Source: Psychrobacter sp. 72-O-c
Lineage (GTDB): Bacteria; Pseudomonadota; Gammaproteobacteria; Pseudomonadales; Moraxellaceae
Direction: 5' to 3'
Length of the DNA stretch: 64,000 nt
Assembly (NCBI RefSeq): GCF_904846605.1
Contig: NZ_CAJHBI010000002.1
Coordinates: 83,918-147,917 of the forward strand
In this document: in pieces, positions 25,978-34,541 of the stretch
Layout: each line of letters begins with the position of its first letter
Position numbering within the stretch: the stretch's first letter is position 1
Translations under genes and position numbers: made by a program
Notes under the pieces: generated by a model
Seen by the model: the letters and a program-made list of their open reading frames with translations, nothing else
Databases searched by the model: none
Told to the model about the DNA's origin: nothing

Positions 25978-27315
25978 TTAATTTTTGTCATCAACTACTT
26001 CAAAACTAATACCAGCATGATCTTCTAACCGTTTCAATAGCTGGTCGCCCATAGCCACTGCCGGTGTCCAAAATCCACCTCCGACAGTCTCTTTACTAAT
26101 ATCTTGTGCAAGACACAATGCTGACTGTGCCAACATACGCGAGGTACTGCCATAGCCAGGGTCTTTATCGCCTGTGACCTTAGTGCTAATAGTGTCCTTT
26201 TTAGAAGTTTCACCGAAAAAGCGAATATCAAAAAACCCATCTTCTTGTTCAGATTTAGAAGGACCAGAGCCTGATTTGGGTAGGACGTGTTTTGAGAGAA
26301 ATTCACGGCTAGGCTTAAAAATCATCGCCGTGGCAAAACCCAACAGTCCCACGCTCATGCCGTAGCTCATTAGCTGACCTTTGATGCCATCTTTCATCCA
26401 CATCGCCTCATCATACTTAAAGTCGCGACTGTATTCATAATCAAGCAACTGATTACTGCGATGGACGATGCGGGTATTAATACTTGCCATCACAAAAGGT
26501 GCCAGCCATCGGTCGTGCTTGGTATCGTATTCAGGCTTGCTAACGTTATCTTGGCGTACGTTAGGCGCGTTGTCATCATCATTAAGTAGATAGGGGTTAG
26601 CTACTTGACTGCGGCGCCCTTTATCTTTGCCTACTTCCTCAAAGATAGTCGCCATTGAAGCAATGGTGCCGCCGGACAATCCGCCTTTAGCTGCTTTTAC
26701 GCGCATATGGATGACATCGCAGGACCTATCAAACTGGGCTTTAGCTTGCTGCTGGGTAAAGTAAACGCCCAAGTCTGAGGGAATAGAGTCAAAGCCGCAA
26801 GAGTTGACGATACGCGCGCCGCTTTGCTTGGCTGTCTCTTGATATTTGTCCAGCATGTCTTTAATAAAGATGGCCTCACCAGTGAGATCAACATAGTCAG
26901 TGCCATTGGTAGCACAGGCTTTAATCAATGGTTCGCCGTATTGAAGGTACGGGCCTACGGTTGATATGATGACTTTAGTCTGTTTGGTCATCTCATTAAG
27001 GCTGGCGTCATCGTTGCTGTTAGCAATGATAATATCGACTTTTCCATTATCTGGCTTACTGCTCAGCTCAGATTGTAGCTTTTTAAGCTTGTCCTCATCG
27101 CGTCCTGCTATCGCCCATGTGATAGCTGATCCCTCAGACGAGCCCTCTTTCGACGTTGATTCAAATAAGAATTGCGATAAATAATGAGCGGTAATTTGTC
27201 CAACAAAGCTAGTAGCGCCATATAAAACGATCGCATAAGGACGCTCTTTATTGCTGGCTTGTTTGGTGTCCTCTGATTTATTAATCTTTGTTGATGTACC
27301 TGTATTAGTGTCCAT
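25978..27315 (-). CDS. Saccharopine dehydrogenase-like NAD(P)-binding oxidoreductase (trans-acting enoyl reductase type)
   Basis: N-terminal Rossmann motif VLYGATSFVGQITAHYL, then TVGPYLQYGEPLIKACATNG, DYVDLTGE, and NSCGFDSIPSDLGVYF, all characteristic of the saccharopine dehydrogenase/enoyl reductase family COG3268. The C-terminal domain contains a hydrophobic stretch (YGMSVGLLGFATAMIF, about 323-338) often seen in lipid-linked members. The first ~25 residues are polar and variable. Substrate unknown; it is not a lysine-pathway enzyme on this evidence. It stands alone with its own terminator. Confidence 0.82.
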   Translation of the reverse strand: MDTNTGTSTKINKSEDTKQASNKERPYAIVLYGATSFVGQITAHYLSQFLFESTSKEGSSEGSAITWAIAGRDEDKLKKLQSELSSKPDNGKVDIIIANSNDDASLNEMTKQTKVIISTVGPYLQYGEPLIKACATNGTDYVDLTGEAIFIKDMLDKYQETAKQSGARIVNSCGFDSIPSDLGVYFTQQQAKAQFDRSCDVIHMRVKAAKGGLSGGTIASMATIFEEVGKDKGRRSQVANPYLLNDDDNAPNVRQDNVSKPEYDTKHDRWLAPFVMASINTRIVHRSNQLLDYEYSRDFKYDEAMWMKDGIKGQLMSYGMSVGLLGFATAMIFKPSREFLSKHVLPKSGSGPSKSEQEDGFFDIRFFGETSKKDTISTKVTGDKDPGYGSTSRMLAQSALCLAQDISKETVGGGFWTPAVAMGDQLLKRLEDHAGISFEVVDDKN

Positions 27316-27767
27316 AATAAATTTCCTTGATGGTTGTTTTTATGAATGGGTGGTGCTTGTTAACAAGTGGGCTCTAAGTACTATTGCTGAAAAATTTAGT
27401 CTTGTTACTTCATTTTTTATTTCAATTTTTTGATTAGGCCAAGGATGTTATTAAAACCTAAAGAACTTAGCATAACAGATTAATATTTATAGCAGGTTTA
27501 TTGATAATAGCGATTGGTATTGAGTAAAGATAAATTGTTTATAGCTATAACCCTTCAAGAACTATTTACAGGCTTTAGATAACGATAACTTGCTACAAAC
27601 AAGGTAGTAACGCTACAAAGGTTACATAACATAGCGCATTTATTACCAAAGTGAACGTTATTCACGTTTAAACATTGCTAATCTATGGTTTTAGGCAATA
27701 AGCATTTAAGTAGTAAACATTAGTGTCAATAATATAATGTTTTAACGTTTATTTGAGGAGAATAATT
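27316..27767. other. Intergenic region between divergent oxidoreductase and DUF1328 genes
   Basis: 452 bp, AT-rich. Only the GAGGAG ribosome binding site of the DUF1328 gene is convincing. No hairpin or ORF supported. Confidence 0.4.
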
Positions 27768-27923
27768 ATGTTTCGCTGGGCTATTATTTTTGCAGTCATC
27801 GCACTGTTAGCAAGTTTATTAGGGTTTGGCGGAGTCGCTGGGCTGTCGTCTAGTTTGGCATACATCTTCCTAGCCGTTGCCGTAATCTTATTTATTGTGG
27901 CTCTTGTCAGCCGCAAGATGTAA
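27768..27923 (+). CDS. DUF1328 small membrane protein (YtjA-like)
   Basis: A 51-residue protein: [20 protein letters not shown] followed by a [14 protein letters not shown] turn and a second hydrophobic helix ending in SRKM. This two-helix layout with the central Gly-rich turn is the DUF1328/YtjA family of small inner-membrane proteins of unknown function. GAGGAG lies 7 bp upstream of the ATG. A strong terminator follows 37 bp after the stop. Confidence 0.88.
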   Translation: MFRWAIIFAVIALLASLLGFGGVAGLSSSLAYIFLAVAVILFIVALVSRKM

Positions 27924-27960
27924 TAGAAGCAACACCATGTTGATAGTCATTCAGTAATAT

Positions 27961-27990
27961 AAAAAACGTCCTCAATTGAGGACGTTTTTT
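27961..27990. terminator. Bidirectional terminator, DUF1328 / phhB
   Basis: A 30-bp perfect palindrome AAAAAACGTCCTCAA/TTGAGGACGTTTTTT between convergent genes. Confidence 0.9.
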
Positions 27991-28020
27991 CATTTAGAGA
28001 TTTAGTAAGCTAATAAATAA

Positions 28021-28314
28021 CTACAAACGTTTAGGCTTGATAATGTATTCCATGCGTTTTGCTAAACGAATATCATGGCTGGTAATACCGCCAGTATCTT
28101 CGGTGGTTAGGCGCACGTTTACCACGTTATAAGTATTGCTCCATTCAGGATGATGCTCAAGCGCTTCGGCATAAAACGCCGCTTGATTCATAAAGCTAAT
28201 AGCTTCAATAAAGTCGCTAAAATGATAGCTCTTGACGATGGCATTGCCATCGCGTTGCCAGCCAGCGAGATCTTCTAGCTGCAAATCAACTTGTTTGTCA
28301 GATAAACTACTCAT
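28021..28314 (-). CDS. phhB: Pterin-4a-carbinolamine dehydratase
   Basis: Recycles the 4a-hydroxy-tetrahydropterin made by aromatic amino-acid hydroxylases. The signature [EH]HHPEW appears as [19 protein letters not shown], followed by [15 protein letters not shown]. 97 residues, normal. phenylalanine hydroxylase (phhA) is not next to it, so its partner must be elsewhere, or the protein has its pterin-independent role. Confidence 0.93.
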   Translation of the reverse strand: MSSLSDKQVDLQLEDLAGWQRDGNAIVKSYHFSDFIEAISFMNQAAFYAEALEHHPEWSNTYNVVNVRLTTEDTGGITSHDIRLAKRMEYIIKPKRL

Positions 28315-28811
28315 GGGATTATCCTTTATTATTATGTTAAGTTTATTTGTTGAAAGGTATGATGTGAAATTCGCTGATGAAGACCGCTAGTGGGCACTCT
28401 GCATCAAGAATACAAGCATCTCTAGGAGATAACTATTGAAAAGAAGTAATGAAAAAAGCTCTTTTAGTTTATAACCAACACAAGGTAAAAACCCCGCCTA
28501 GGCATGATATCTTGTCATATATTTGATTGTAAATATATGACAAGATATCATGCAGATAGAAGGGTAGTGATGCTTAAATAACTACAGTTAATATAAAGTA
28601 AAACAGACACGCTGATATTGACATGCGGTTAGTACAGATTTGCTCGTTTGCTATGCGGTCGTGCCACTCCAGATGCTGCAAAAAATTTATCCCAACACCC
28701 TATCTTCGTTTTAAAAAGAACCGACTGTAAGACCTATCAAAAATAGATCTATGAATGACTGTAGACTTTTACCAATATTCTTTCTATTAAAAGACTATTC
28801 ATAGCGCTCAA
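28315..28811. other. Intergenic region with a long inverted repeat
   Basis: 497 bp without ORFs, AT-rich, carrying the 23-bp stem at 28502. The stretch 28560-28811 shows nothing I can support. Confidence 0.45.
28502..28553. repeat. Perfect 23-bp inverted repeat with 6-nt loop
   Basis: The left arm GCATGATATCTTGTCATATA plus TTT (28502-28524) is exactly complementary to 28531-28553; the loop is GATTGT. It has no T-tract on either side, so it is not an ordinary intrinsic terminator. It is much longer than a typical operator. It may be the remnant or end of a small mobile repeat, or a cruciform/RNA-processing element. Confidence 0.85.
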
Positions 28812-29108
28812 TTATATTAAATCTCGATAGTCGGGATGCTTATTAATATACGAGGATACAAAAGAGCATTGTGGAACAACTTTTTTGTTATGCTCACGGG
28901 CATAATCTAGAGCATGCTTTACCAATGCTGAACCAACACCGCGTCCGCCTAATGCTTGCGGCACGATTGTATGATCATAGACTAATAAAGTATCGCCGCG
29001 CTCCTGATAGCTAATATAGCCGGTTTTATCATCAATAGACGTTTCAAAGCGATTGGCATCTTGGTTGTGAGTAATATCTAAATTTTTCTCAGAATCTTGT
29101 TTATTCAT
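28812..29108 (-). CDS. GNAT-like N-acetyltransferase (YjdJ / Gtn type)
   Basis: 98 residues with the acetyl-CoA loop VPQALGGRGVGSALVKHALDYA and the trailing VVPQCSFVSSYINKHPDYRDL, which is the short single-domain COG2388 type. No substrate is known for this subfamily. The first ~20 residues are polar. It stands alone; both flanks are intergenic. Confidence 0.88.
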   Translation of the reverse strand: MNKQDSEKNLDITHNQDANRFETSIDDKTGYISYQERGDTLLVYDHTIVPQALGGRGVGSALVKHALDYAREHNKKVVPQCSFVSSYINKHPDYRDLI

Positions 29109-29415
29109 TAGGGCCCTCCATTAGTGGCTATTATTATTAATGTTATGATTATTTTTGGTTTGTATTAAGTAAATACGTCAACTAAACCAAGACTTAAACG
29201 ATAAATCATTTGCTCTATTATTAGCAGTTTTTATCTAAGTTTCCAGTCACATACGGTAAGAGTAGATAGACCGTATGTTAATAACCTTAATGAACATTTA
29301 ATGAGCAATTAATAGCTATTTAATAACTACTAGTCCGCTTTATTTGTATCACGCTTTATCTGAACACACCTTAATCTAAACGAGCTTTTATTCAAAAGAG
29401 TCTTATTCAAAGACT
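29109..29415. other. Intergenic region with a small inverted repeat
   Basis: 307 bp. ACATACGGT (29249-29257) and ACCGTATGT (29270-29278) form a 9-bp stem with a 12-nt loop; no T-tract follows. Nothing else supported. Confidence 0.4.
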
Positions 29416-30861
29416 TTACCGTGCGTAAAATAAAGCTTGGCGAACTACTTGAGGGAGAAATCTACTAAGACCGCCTCTAGCTTGCGCCTCTGGTTTAACT
29501 TTTTTAGAATCCAGCATGGAGCTGCTATCGCTGTTGCTAACAGTATTCGACACGGATAGTTTATAAGCGCGCCATTCTTGGGCATTTGGTTTACTAAAGT
29601 GGTGAATACGTCCCAACATTTGCTTAAATTGGCTACTGAATTTTCCCGTGTTATAGGTTAAATTATACTTGCGACACAGAGCCTGTACCTGTGGCGCAAT
29701 GCGAGCATAGTGGCTGGCGGGCATATCAGGGAAAATATGATGCTCAATCTGATGGGATAAGTTGCCCGTTAAAATGTGAAACAACGGACTGCCCTGAATG
29801 TTGCTGGAACCAAGAATCTGACGTACATACCAATCACCTTTACTCTCATTAGCATCAAGATGGGTGTAAATATGCGCTTGCTCCGTAAAATGTCCGCAAA
29901 ATATCACCGCCCACGTCCACAGATTGCGAACAATATTAGCAGTGACATTACCGCTTAACGTGGTCATGGCACTACCACGACCTAATGTTACCCCTGCTAT
30001 AGTAGGTAAGAAAATGGTGTCTTTGCCCACTTGTCGTGCAATTTTGGCAAATAACGCCCGGGATTTTTGTTGCATCGCTTTATGCAGATCGGGAGTGTCT
30101 GCATATTCATCAACACTGATTTGGATATCATGGAAGGCGACTGCCCATTCAAAGCCTAATGCTAGGATCGCAGTTTTAAATAAGTTATAGCGGTCGCTTG
30201 GCGTCCAGGGCTGCTCATCAGTAACTCGAATCAAGTGATAACCGACGTCATGGTCGCGGCCAATGATATTGGTAAAAGTATGGTGCAAATAATTGTGCGA
30301 ATGTTGCCATAGGGGCGCAGGACAAACGATATCCCAATCAAATTTTTGGCTATTAAGATGCGGGTGCTGCATCCAATCATATTGCCCGTGCATGACGTTA
30401 TGACCAAGCTCCATATTGTTTAAGATTTTACTGAAGCTGAGCAGGGACGTCCCCAGTAGCCAAGTACCGACTTTACTGCGTTTGGATGGCAGTCGTCCAG
30501 CAGCAGCCAGTAGGCCACGTGCGACTAGCTCGCTATATACCACCGTCGCATAAACACGTTGAATATAACGCGCATCCTTGCCCCCTAGTGAGTCCATCAC
30601 GCTTTGATAAAGCGCGTTTAGCTCATCAGCAAGTGCTTCGGTCTGGACTTTTGGTAATGGTGCGCCCGTCAAAGTAGGATATCGAGTAGGCTGGGATTGC
30701 GTGTCCATATGCTGATCATCAGCATCGTTATTGTCGGCCGTCGTATGAGCAGTTTGTACTGCTGATAACAAGCGATCTTGAGCTGCCATCTGTCTATCGG
30801 TTAACGCAGTCAGAATAGGTACAGCAGATTGTGCAGTGGATATAGGCGGTAATAAGCGCAT
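29416..30861 (-). CDS. Membrane acyl-lipid/acyl-CoA fatty acid desaturase
   Basis: Di-iron desaturase (front-end/linoleoyl-CoA desaturase-like Pfam family). The three histidine boxes are present: HNVMH, HSHNYLHH, and QIEHH in LSHQIEHHIFPDMPASHY. Hydrophobic segments lie between them. The N-terminal ~80 residues and the last ~50 are hydrophilic. It introduces a double bond into membrane lipids using electrons probably supplied by the ferredoxin reductase 163 bp upstream on the same strand. Fits adaptation to low temperature. Regiospecificity cannot be assigned. Confidence 0.88.
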   Translation of the reverse strand: MRLLPPISTAQSAVPILTALTDRQMAAQDRLLSAVQTAHTTADNNDADDQHMDTQSQPTRYPTLTGAPLPKVQTEALADELNALYQSVMDSLGGKDARYIQRVYATVVYSELVARGLLAAAGRLPSKRSKVGTWLLGTSLLSFSKILNNMELGHNVMHGQYDWMQHPHLNSQKFDWDIVCPAPLWQHSHNYLHHTFTNIIGRDHDVGYHLIRVTDEQPWTPSDRYNLFKTAILALGFEWAVAFHDIQISVDEYADTPDLHKAMQQKSRALFAKIARQVGKDTIFLPTIAGVTLGRGSAMTTLSGNVTANIVRNLWTWAVIFCGHFTEQAHIYTHLDANESKGDWYVRQILGSSNIQGSPLFHILTGNLSHQIEHHIFPDMPASHYARIAPQVQALCRKYNLTYNTGKFSSQFKQMLGRIHHFSKPNAQEWRAYKLSVSNTVSNSDSSSMLDSKKVKPEAQARGGLSRFLPQVVRQALFYAR

Positions 30862-31024
30862 TAATAATCCTTAACCGAATTGGCTCAAATAAATAACAAG
30901 CATCAAGTTCGGTTTAATAGTTCGTCTAAGTTTTAGCGAAAAGTATAAGTTAAATCTAGTTTCTTTTTCATGTTATAAGCTGTTATAAAATTTTATAGGC
31001 AGGTGTCTTTTGTGTCAAATATTA

Positions 31025-32314
31025 CTAAATATCTAGCACGACGTCAGTCACAGGCATATTAATGCAAGTTTGGATAGATTCGTAGCCGTCACTGCTTAGC
31101 TTACCAGTTTGAATGTTTTTGACTACGCCGCTGACTTTATTGCAACGGCACAATTGGCAGATGCCTTGTCGGCAGCCATAGGCTAGGCGAATGCCAGCGT
31201 CTTCCGCACTCAACAGTAATGTGGTGTCACTGGTGAACTGCCGTTGCCGGCCGCGTAGATAGACAGTCTTTTCTTCTATGCTACCTGTAGTGTTCTGCTC
31301 TGTTTTATCATTATTAAAACTCGGTAAGGCATGGCCAAAGTTCTCTACAATAATATTGTCACGCAAAGAGCTTCCTTGTGGGAGGGTTATCTCTGCTGTC
31401 GCGCGATACAATCCTGCTAATAACTCTTGCGAACCACAAGCAAATATTTGTGTATCAGCTAAAGGTAAGCTCAAAGCCAATAGACTTTCCGTACTCAAAT
31501 GACGGCTGTCCGCCAAATAAGTGCTGCGGTCTTCAGTATTAACAAGATGATAGGTAAACATTGGATATTTATCAGCTAAACGTTGCCAATTTCCCTGAAG
31601 AGGGCCTTTTATTAATGCCGTGCGATCATAGTATAACAACGTTACCTGATGACCGTACTGTAGAGCTTGGGTAATCAAACCCAACATTGGAGTAATACCA
31701 CTACCCCCAGCAATAAATAATAGCGGTGACAAGTTATTAATATTTGATTCTTCTGCAAATAATTCGTTAATAGGTGATTCGTCAATAGATGACTTTTTAG
31801 TAGAAGAGCTAACTTGTTTCTTCAAAACTGTTTGCTCTAAAGTAAAGTCACCAATCGGCATACTGCTGCCAAATATAGAACCAAGTGCGGCGTGCTGTGT
31901 CAAGTAATCAGAAACCAATCCTTGTGGCTTGATAGCGATAGTGACGGTATGGCGTTGCGTTTTTTTATTTTTACTGGTTTTGTCGCTAGTGACATCATCG
32001 TGCCACCATAGCGGTTGCTGTGGCAAGCCAATTAACGAATAACTGCGTTGATGATAAGTGCCATCAATAACAACGTTTAAATCAATATGCTGACCACCAT
32101 ACCAGCCATCGTGCAGGCTATTTTTTGAGCCAAATGCCTGCTTTCTAAAGGCACGATTGGTCTCAAACTGTAGTGCTATCAAATCATCACTAAGCGCGCG
32201 GCGTGCTATTAGTCGCAACTTAGGCACGGTTAATGACCAAAAAGGATGCAGCCGCGACCCCATAAAACCAATAAAAGCATGTTGAACAATTTCAGGCTGA
32301 TAGCCGCTGGGCAT
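31025..32314 (-). CDS. Ferredoxin-NAD(P)H reductase with C-terminal 2Fe-2S domain
   Basis: Flavin reductase module (RSYSLIGLP for FAD, then LLFIAGGSGITPMLGLI for nicotinamide nucleotide) fused to a plant-type ferredoxin domain with CRQGICQLCRC and a distal Cys in IQTCINMP. 429 residues. The gene lies directly upstream of the desaturase and is in the right orientation to be its electron donor. An in-frame GTG two codons upstream is possible, but AAAGG spacing favours the ATG at 32314. There is a Ser/Lys/Asn-rich loop around residues 155-190 unlike most relatives. Confidence 0.9.
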   Translation of the reverse strand: MPSGYQPEIVQHAFIGFMGSRLHPFWSLTVPKLRLIARRALSDDLIALQFETNRAFRKQAFGSKNSLHDGWYGGQHIDLNVVIDGTYHQRSYSLIGLPQQPLWWHDDVTSDKTSKNKKTQRHTVTIAIKPQGLVSDYLTQHAALGSIFGSSMPIGDFTLEQTVLKKQVSSSTKKSSIDESPINELFAEESNINNLSPLLFIAGGSGITPMLGLITQALQYGHQVTLLYYDRTALIKGPLQGNWQRLADKYPMFTYHLVNTEDRSTYLADSRHLSTESLLALSLPLADTQIFACGSQELLAGLYRATAEITLPQGSSLRDNIIVENFGHALPSFNNDKTEQNTTGSIEEKTVYLRGRQRQFTSDTTLLLSAEDAGIRLAYGCRQGICQLCRCNKVSGVVKNIQTGKLSSDGYESIQTCINMPVTDVVLDI

Positions 32315-32744
32315 AATCACGTTACCTTTTAGGTATTACTTACTTTGTACTATTTAATAATTACTTATAAAATTTCTAAACTGAATGCTGCACTGTATAA
32401 TAAGAGCAGTCATTTATTAAGCTACACTAATATCATAGCGTCTATTGATTAAATTTGCGAAATATTTGATGCTATTTTTTGTGGACTTTATAAAACAGGA
32501 CTGAATCAGAAGTATAAGTAAGCAAGTTGGATAATAATTTAATGAAAATTTTTGTAGAAAAGGGTCATGGCTTTGGAGTAAAAGACGCAAAACAAGCTGT
32601 AAAACAGCCTGTTAGCTTGCAGGGCATGCGCTACAATGCGATAATGACCTATAATTTGTAACCCTGATTTTGAGGTACGGCACGCTTAGCATCATCGCTG
32701 AGTCGCATTTGCTGGCCTCTTCTATGCAGTCTATCGGAGTGTTA
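32315..32744. other. Intergenic region between divergent reductase and ettA genes
   Basis: 430 bp. A TATAAT at 32650-32655 and a TACAAT at 32632-32637 precede ettA on the plus strand. The upstream in-frame ATG at 32670 is just inside the predicted transcript, but the sequence from there is not EttA-like. No other element seen. Confidence 0.4.
32650..32655 (+). promoter_or_regulatory. Candidate -10 box of ettA
   Basis: Perfect TATAAT 90 bp before the ettA start; no clear -35 at 17 bp, so the call is weak. Confidence 0.35.
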
Positions 32745-34406
32745 ATGGCTCAATATATTTACACGATGAACAACGTGTCAAAACTTGTTCCGCCTAAACG
32801 CGAGATCTTAAAAAATATCAATCTGTCCTTTTTTCCTGGCGCCAAAATTGGTGTATTGGGTATCAATGGTTCAGGTAAATCGACTTTGCTACGCATTATG
32901 GCCGGCGTTGATACCGAATTCAGTGGTGAGGCACGTGCGCAAACAGGCACTAAAATTGGTTATTTACCACAAGAGCCGCAGTTAGATGACAGCAAAGACG
33001 TGCGCGGTAATGTCGAAGATGGTATGCGTGAAGCCTTAGATGCGCTATCGCGTCTGGATGCTATTTACGGCGAATACGCCGACCCTGATGCAGACTTTGA
33101 TAAGCTGGCTGAAGAACAAGGTAAGATGGAAGATATCATCCAAACGTGGGATGCACATACCTTAGATACCCAGTTAGAAAAAGCGGCCGACGCCTTACGT
33201 CTGCCACCATGGGATGCTGACGTGAGTAGACTATCCGGTGGTGAAAAACGCCGTGTGGCCTTATGCCGTCTGCTGTTATCACGCCCTGATATGCTATTAC
33301 TTGACGAACCGACCAACCATTTGGACGCTGAATCTGTCGCATGGCTTGAGCAGTTCTTGCAAAATTATAGCGGTACTATCGTGGCTATTACCCATGATCG
33401 CTATTTCTTGGATAATGTGGCGCAGTGGATTTTGGAGCTTGACCGTGGCCATGGCTATCCGTATGAAGGCAACTATACTCAGTGGCTAGAGCAAAAGAAC
33501 ACCCGTCTAGAGCAACAGAATAAGCAAGAAGAGTCATTTGCTAAAGCCCTGAAAAAAGAGCTGGAGTGGATTCGTAAAAACCAAAAAGGCCAACAGGCCA
33601 AATCTAAATCTCGTGTACAGCGTTTTGAAGAGTTAAACTCGCAAGAGTTCCAAAAACGTAACGAAACCTCTGAGATTTATATTCCACCTGGTCCACGTCT
33701 AGGTAATAAAGTCATTGAAATTAATGATATTGCCAAATCATTTGGTGACCGTTTGTTGTACGAAAACCTAAGCTTTAACGTGCCAGCGGGTGCTATCGTC
33801 GGTATCATCGGTCCGAATGGTGCGGGTAAAACCACATTATTTAATATGATTACTGAGCGTGACACTCCAGATGCTGGTTCAGTTGATTTGGGTGAAAGCG
33901 TTAGTGTCGCTTATGTTGGTCAGGTTCGTGATAACTTAAACGATGACAAAACCGTTTGGGAAGAAATTTCTGATGGTCTAGATATCATTACCGTTGGCGA
34001 ATATACCACGCCGAGCCGTGCTTATATCGGCCGCTTCAATTTTAAAGGCTCAGACCAACAAAAACGCGTCGGTCAACTGTCTGGTGGTGAGCGTAACCGC
34101 TTGCAACTGGCGAAGACTCTGAAGCAAGGCGCGAACGTACTGTTACTCGATGAACCATCGAACGATTTGGACATTGAAACTTTACGTGCGCTAGAAGATG
34201 CTATTCAGGTTTTCCCTGGTACAGTAATGGTGGTCTCGCATGATCGCTGGTTCCTTGACCGTATTGCCACTCATATCTTGGCGTTCGAAGAAGAGGGTCC
34301 CATTTGGTTTGACGGTAACTACTCTGAGTTTGAGACCTATCGTAAAAAACAATTAGGCGCTGATTCTGGTCCTAAGCGTATGAAGTATAAGAAAATTACT
34401 AACTAA
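32745..34406 (+). CDS. ettA: Energy-dependent translational throttle protein EttA
   Basis: ABC-F ATPase that binds the ribosomal E site and gates the first elongation step according to ADP/ATP. Two nucleotide-binding domains: Walker A GINGSGKSTLL, signature LSGGEKRRVAL, Walker B LLLDEPTNHLD; then GPNGAGKTTLF, LSGGERNRLQL, LLLDEPSNDLD. Between them is the interdomain linker with the NPKGR-like arginine/lysine-rich segment. The ATG at 32745 (GGAG upstream) gives the family N-terminus MAQYIYTMNNVSK; the 25 codons upstream are discarded. Confidence 0.97.
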   Translation: MAQYIYTMNNVSKLVPPKREILKNINLSFFPGAKIGVLGINGSGKSTLLRIMAGVDTEFSGEARAQTGTKIGYLPQEPQLDDSKDVRGNVEDGMREALDALSRLDAIYGEYADPDADFDKLAEEQGKMEDIIQTWDAHTLDTQLEKAADALRLPPWDADVSRLSGGEKRRVALCRLLLSRPDMLLLDEPTNHLDAESVAWLEQFLQNYSGTIVAITHDRYFLDNVAQWILELDRGHGYPYEGNYTQWLEQKNTRLEQQNKQEESFAKALKKELEWIRKNQKGQQAKSKSRVQRFEELNSQEFQKRNETSEIYIPPGPRLGNKVIEINDIAKSFGDRLLYENLSFNVPAGAIVGIIGPNGAGKTTLFNMITERDTPDAGSVDLGESVSVAYVGQVRDNLNDDKTVWEEISDGLDIITVGEYTTPSRAYIGRFNFKGSDQQKRVGQLSGGERNRLQLAKTLKQGANVLLLDEPSNDLDIETLRALEDAIQVFPGTVMVVSHDRWFLDRIATHILAFEEEGPIWFDGNYSEFETYRKKQLGADSGPKRMKYKKITN

Positions 34407-34438
34407 GTTTAAACTATAGATCATTTATAAATATGCAA

Positions 34439-34470
34439 AAAAAGACCTCTAATCAATTAGAGGTCTTTTT
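34439..34470. terminator. Bidirectional terminator, ettA / plsB
   Basis: Perfect 15-bp stem AAAAAGACCTCTAAT / ATTAGAGGTCTTTTT with a 2-nt centre, between convergent genes. Confidence 0.9.
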
Positions 34471-34541
34471 ATTGGGCTGCTATTTTATCAAGTTGGCGTT
34501 AATTTTTTATTGAATGGGCATTAAGCTGTTTTCCATTCACA

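Noticed and set aside
27316..27767. CRISPR array or tandem repeat in AT-rich intergenic DNA
   Set aside because: No regularly spaced identical repeats here or anywhere else in the window.
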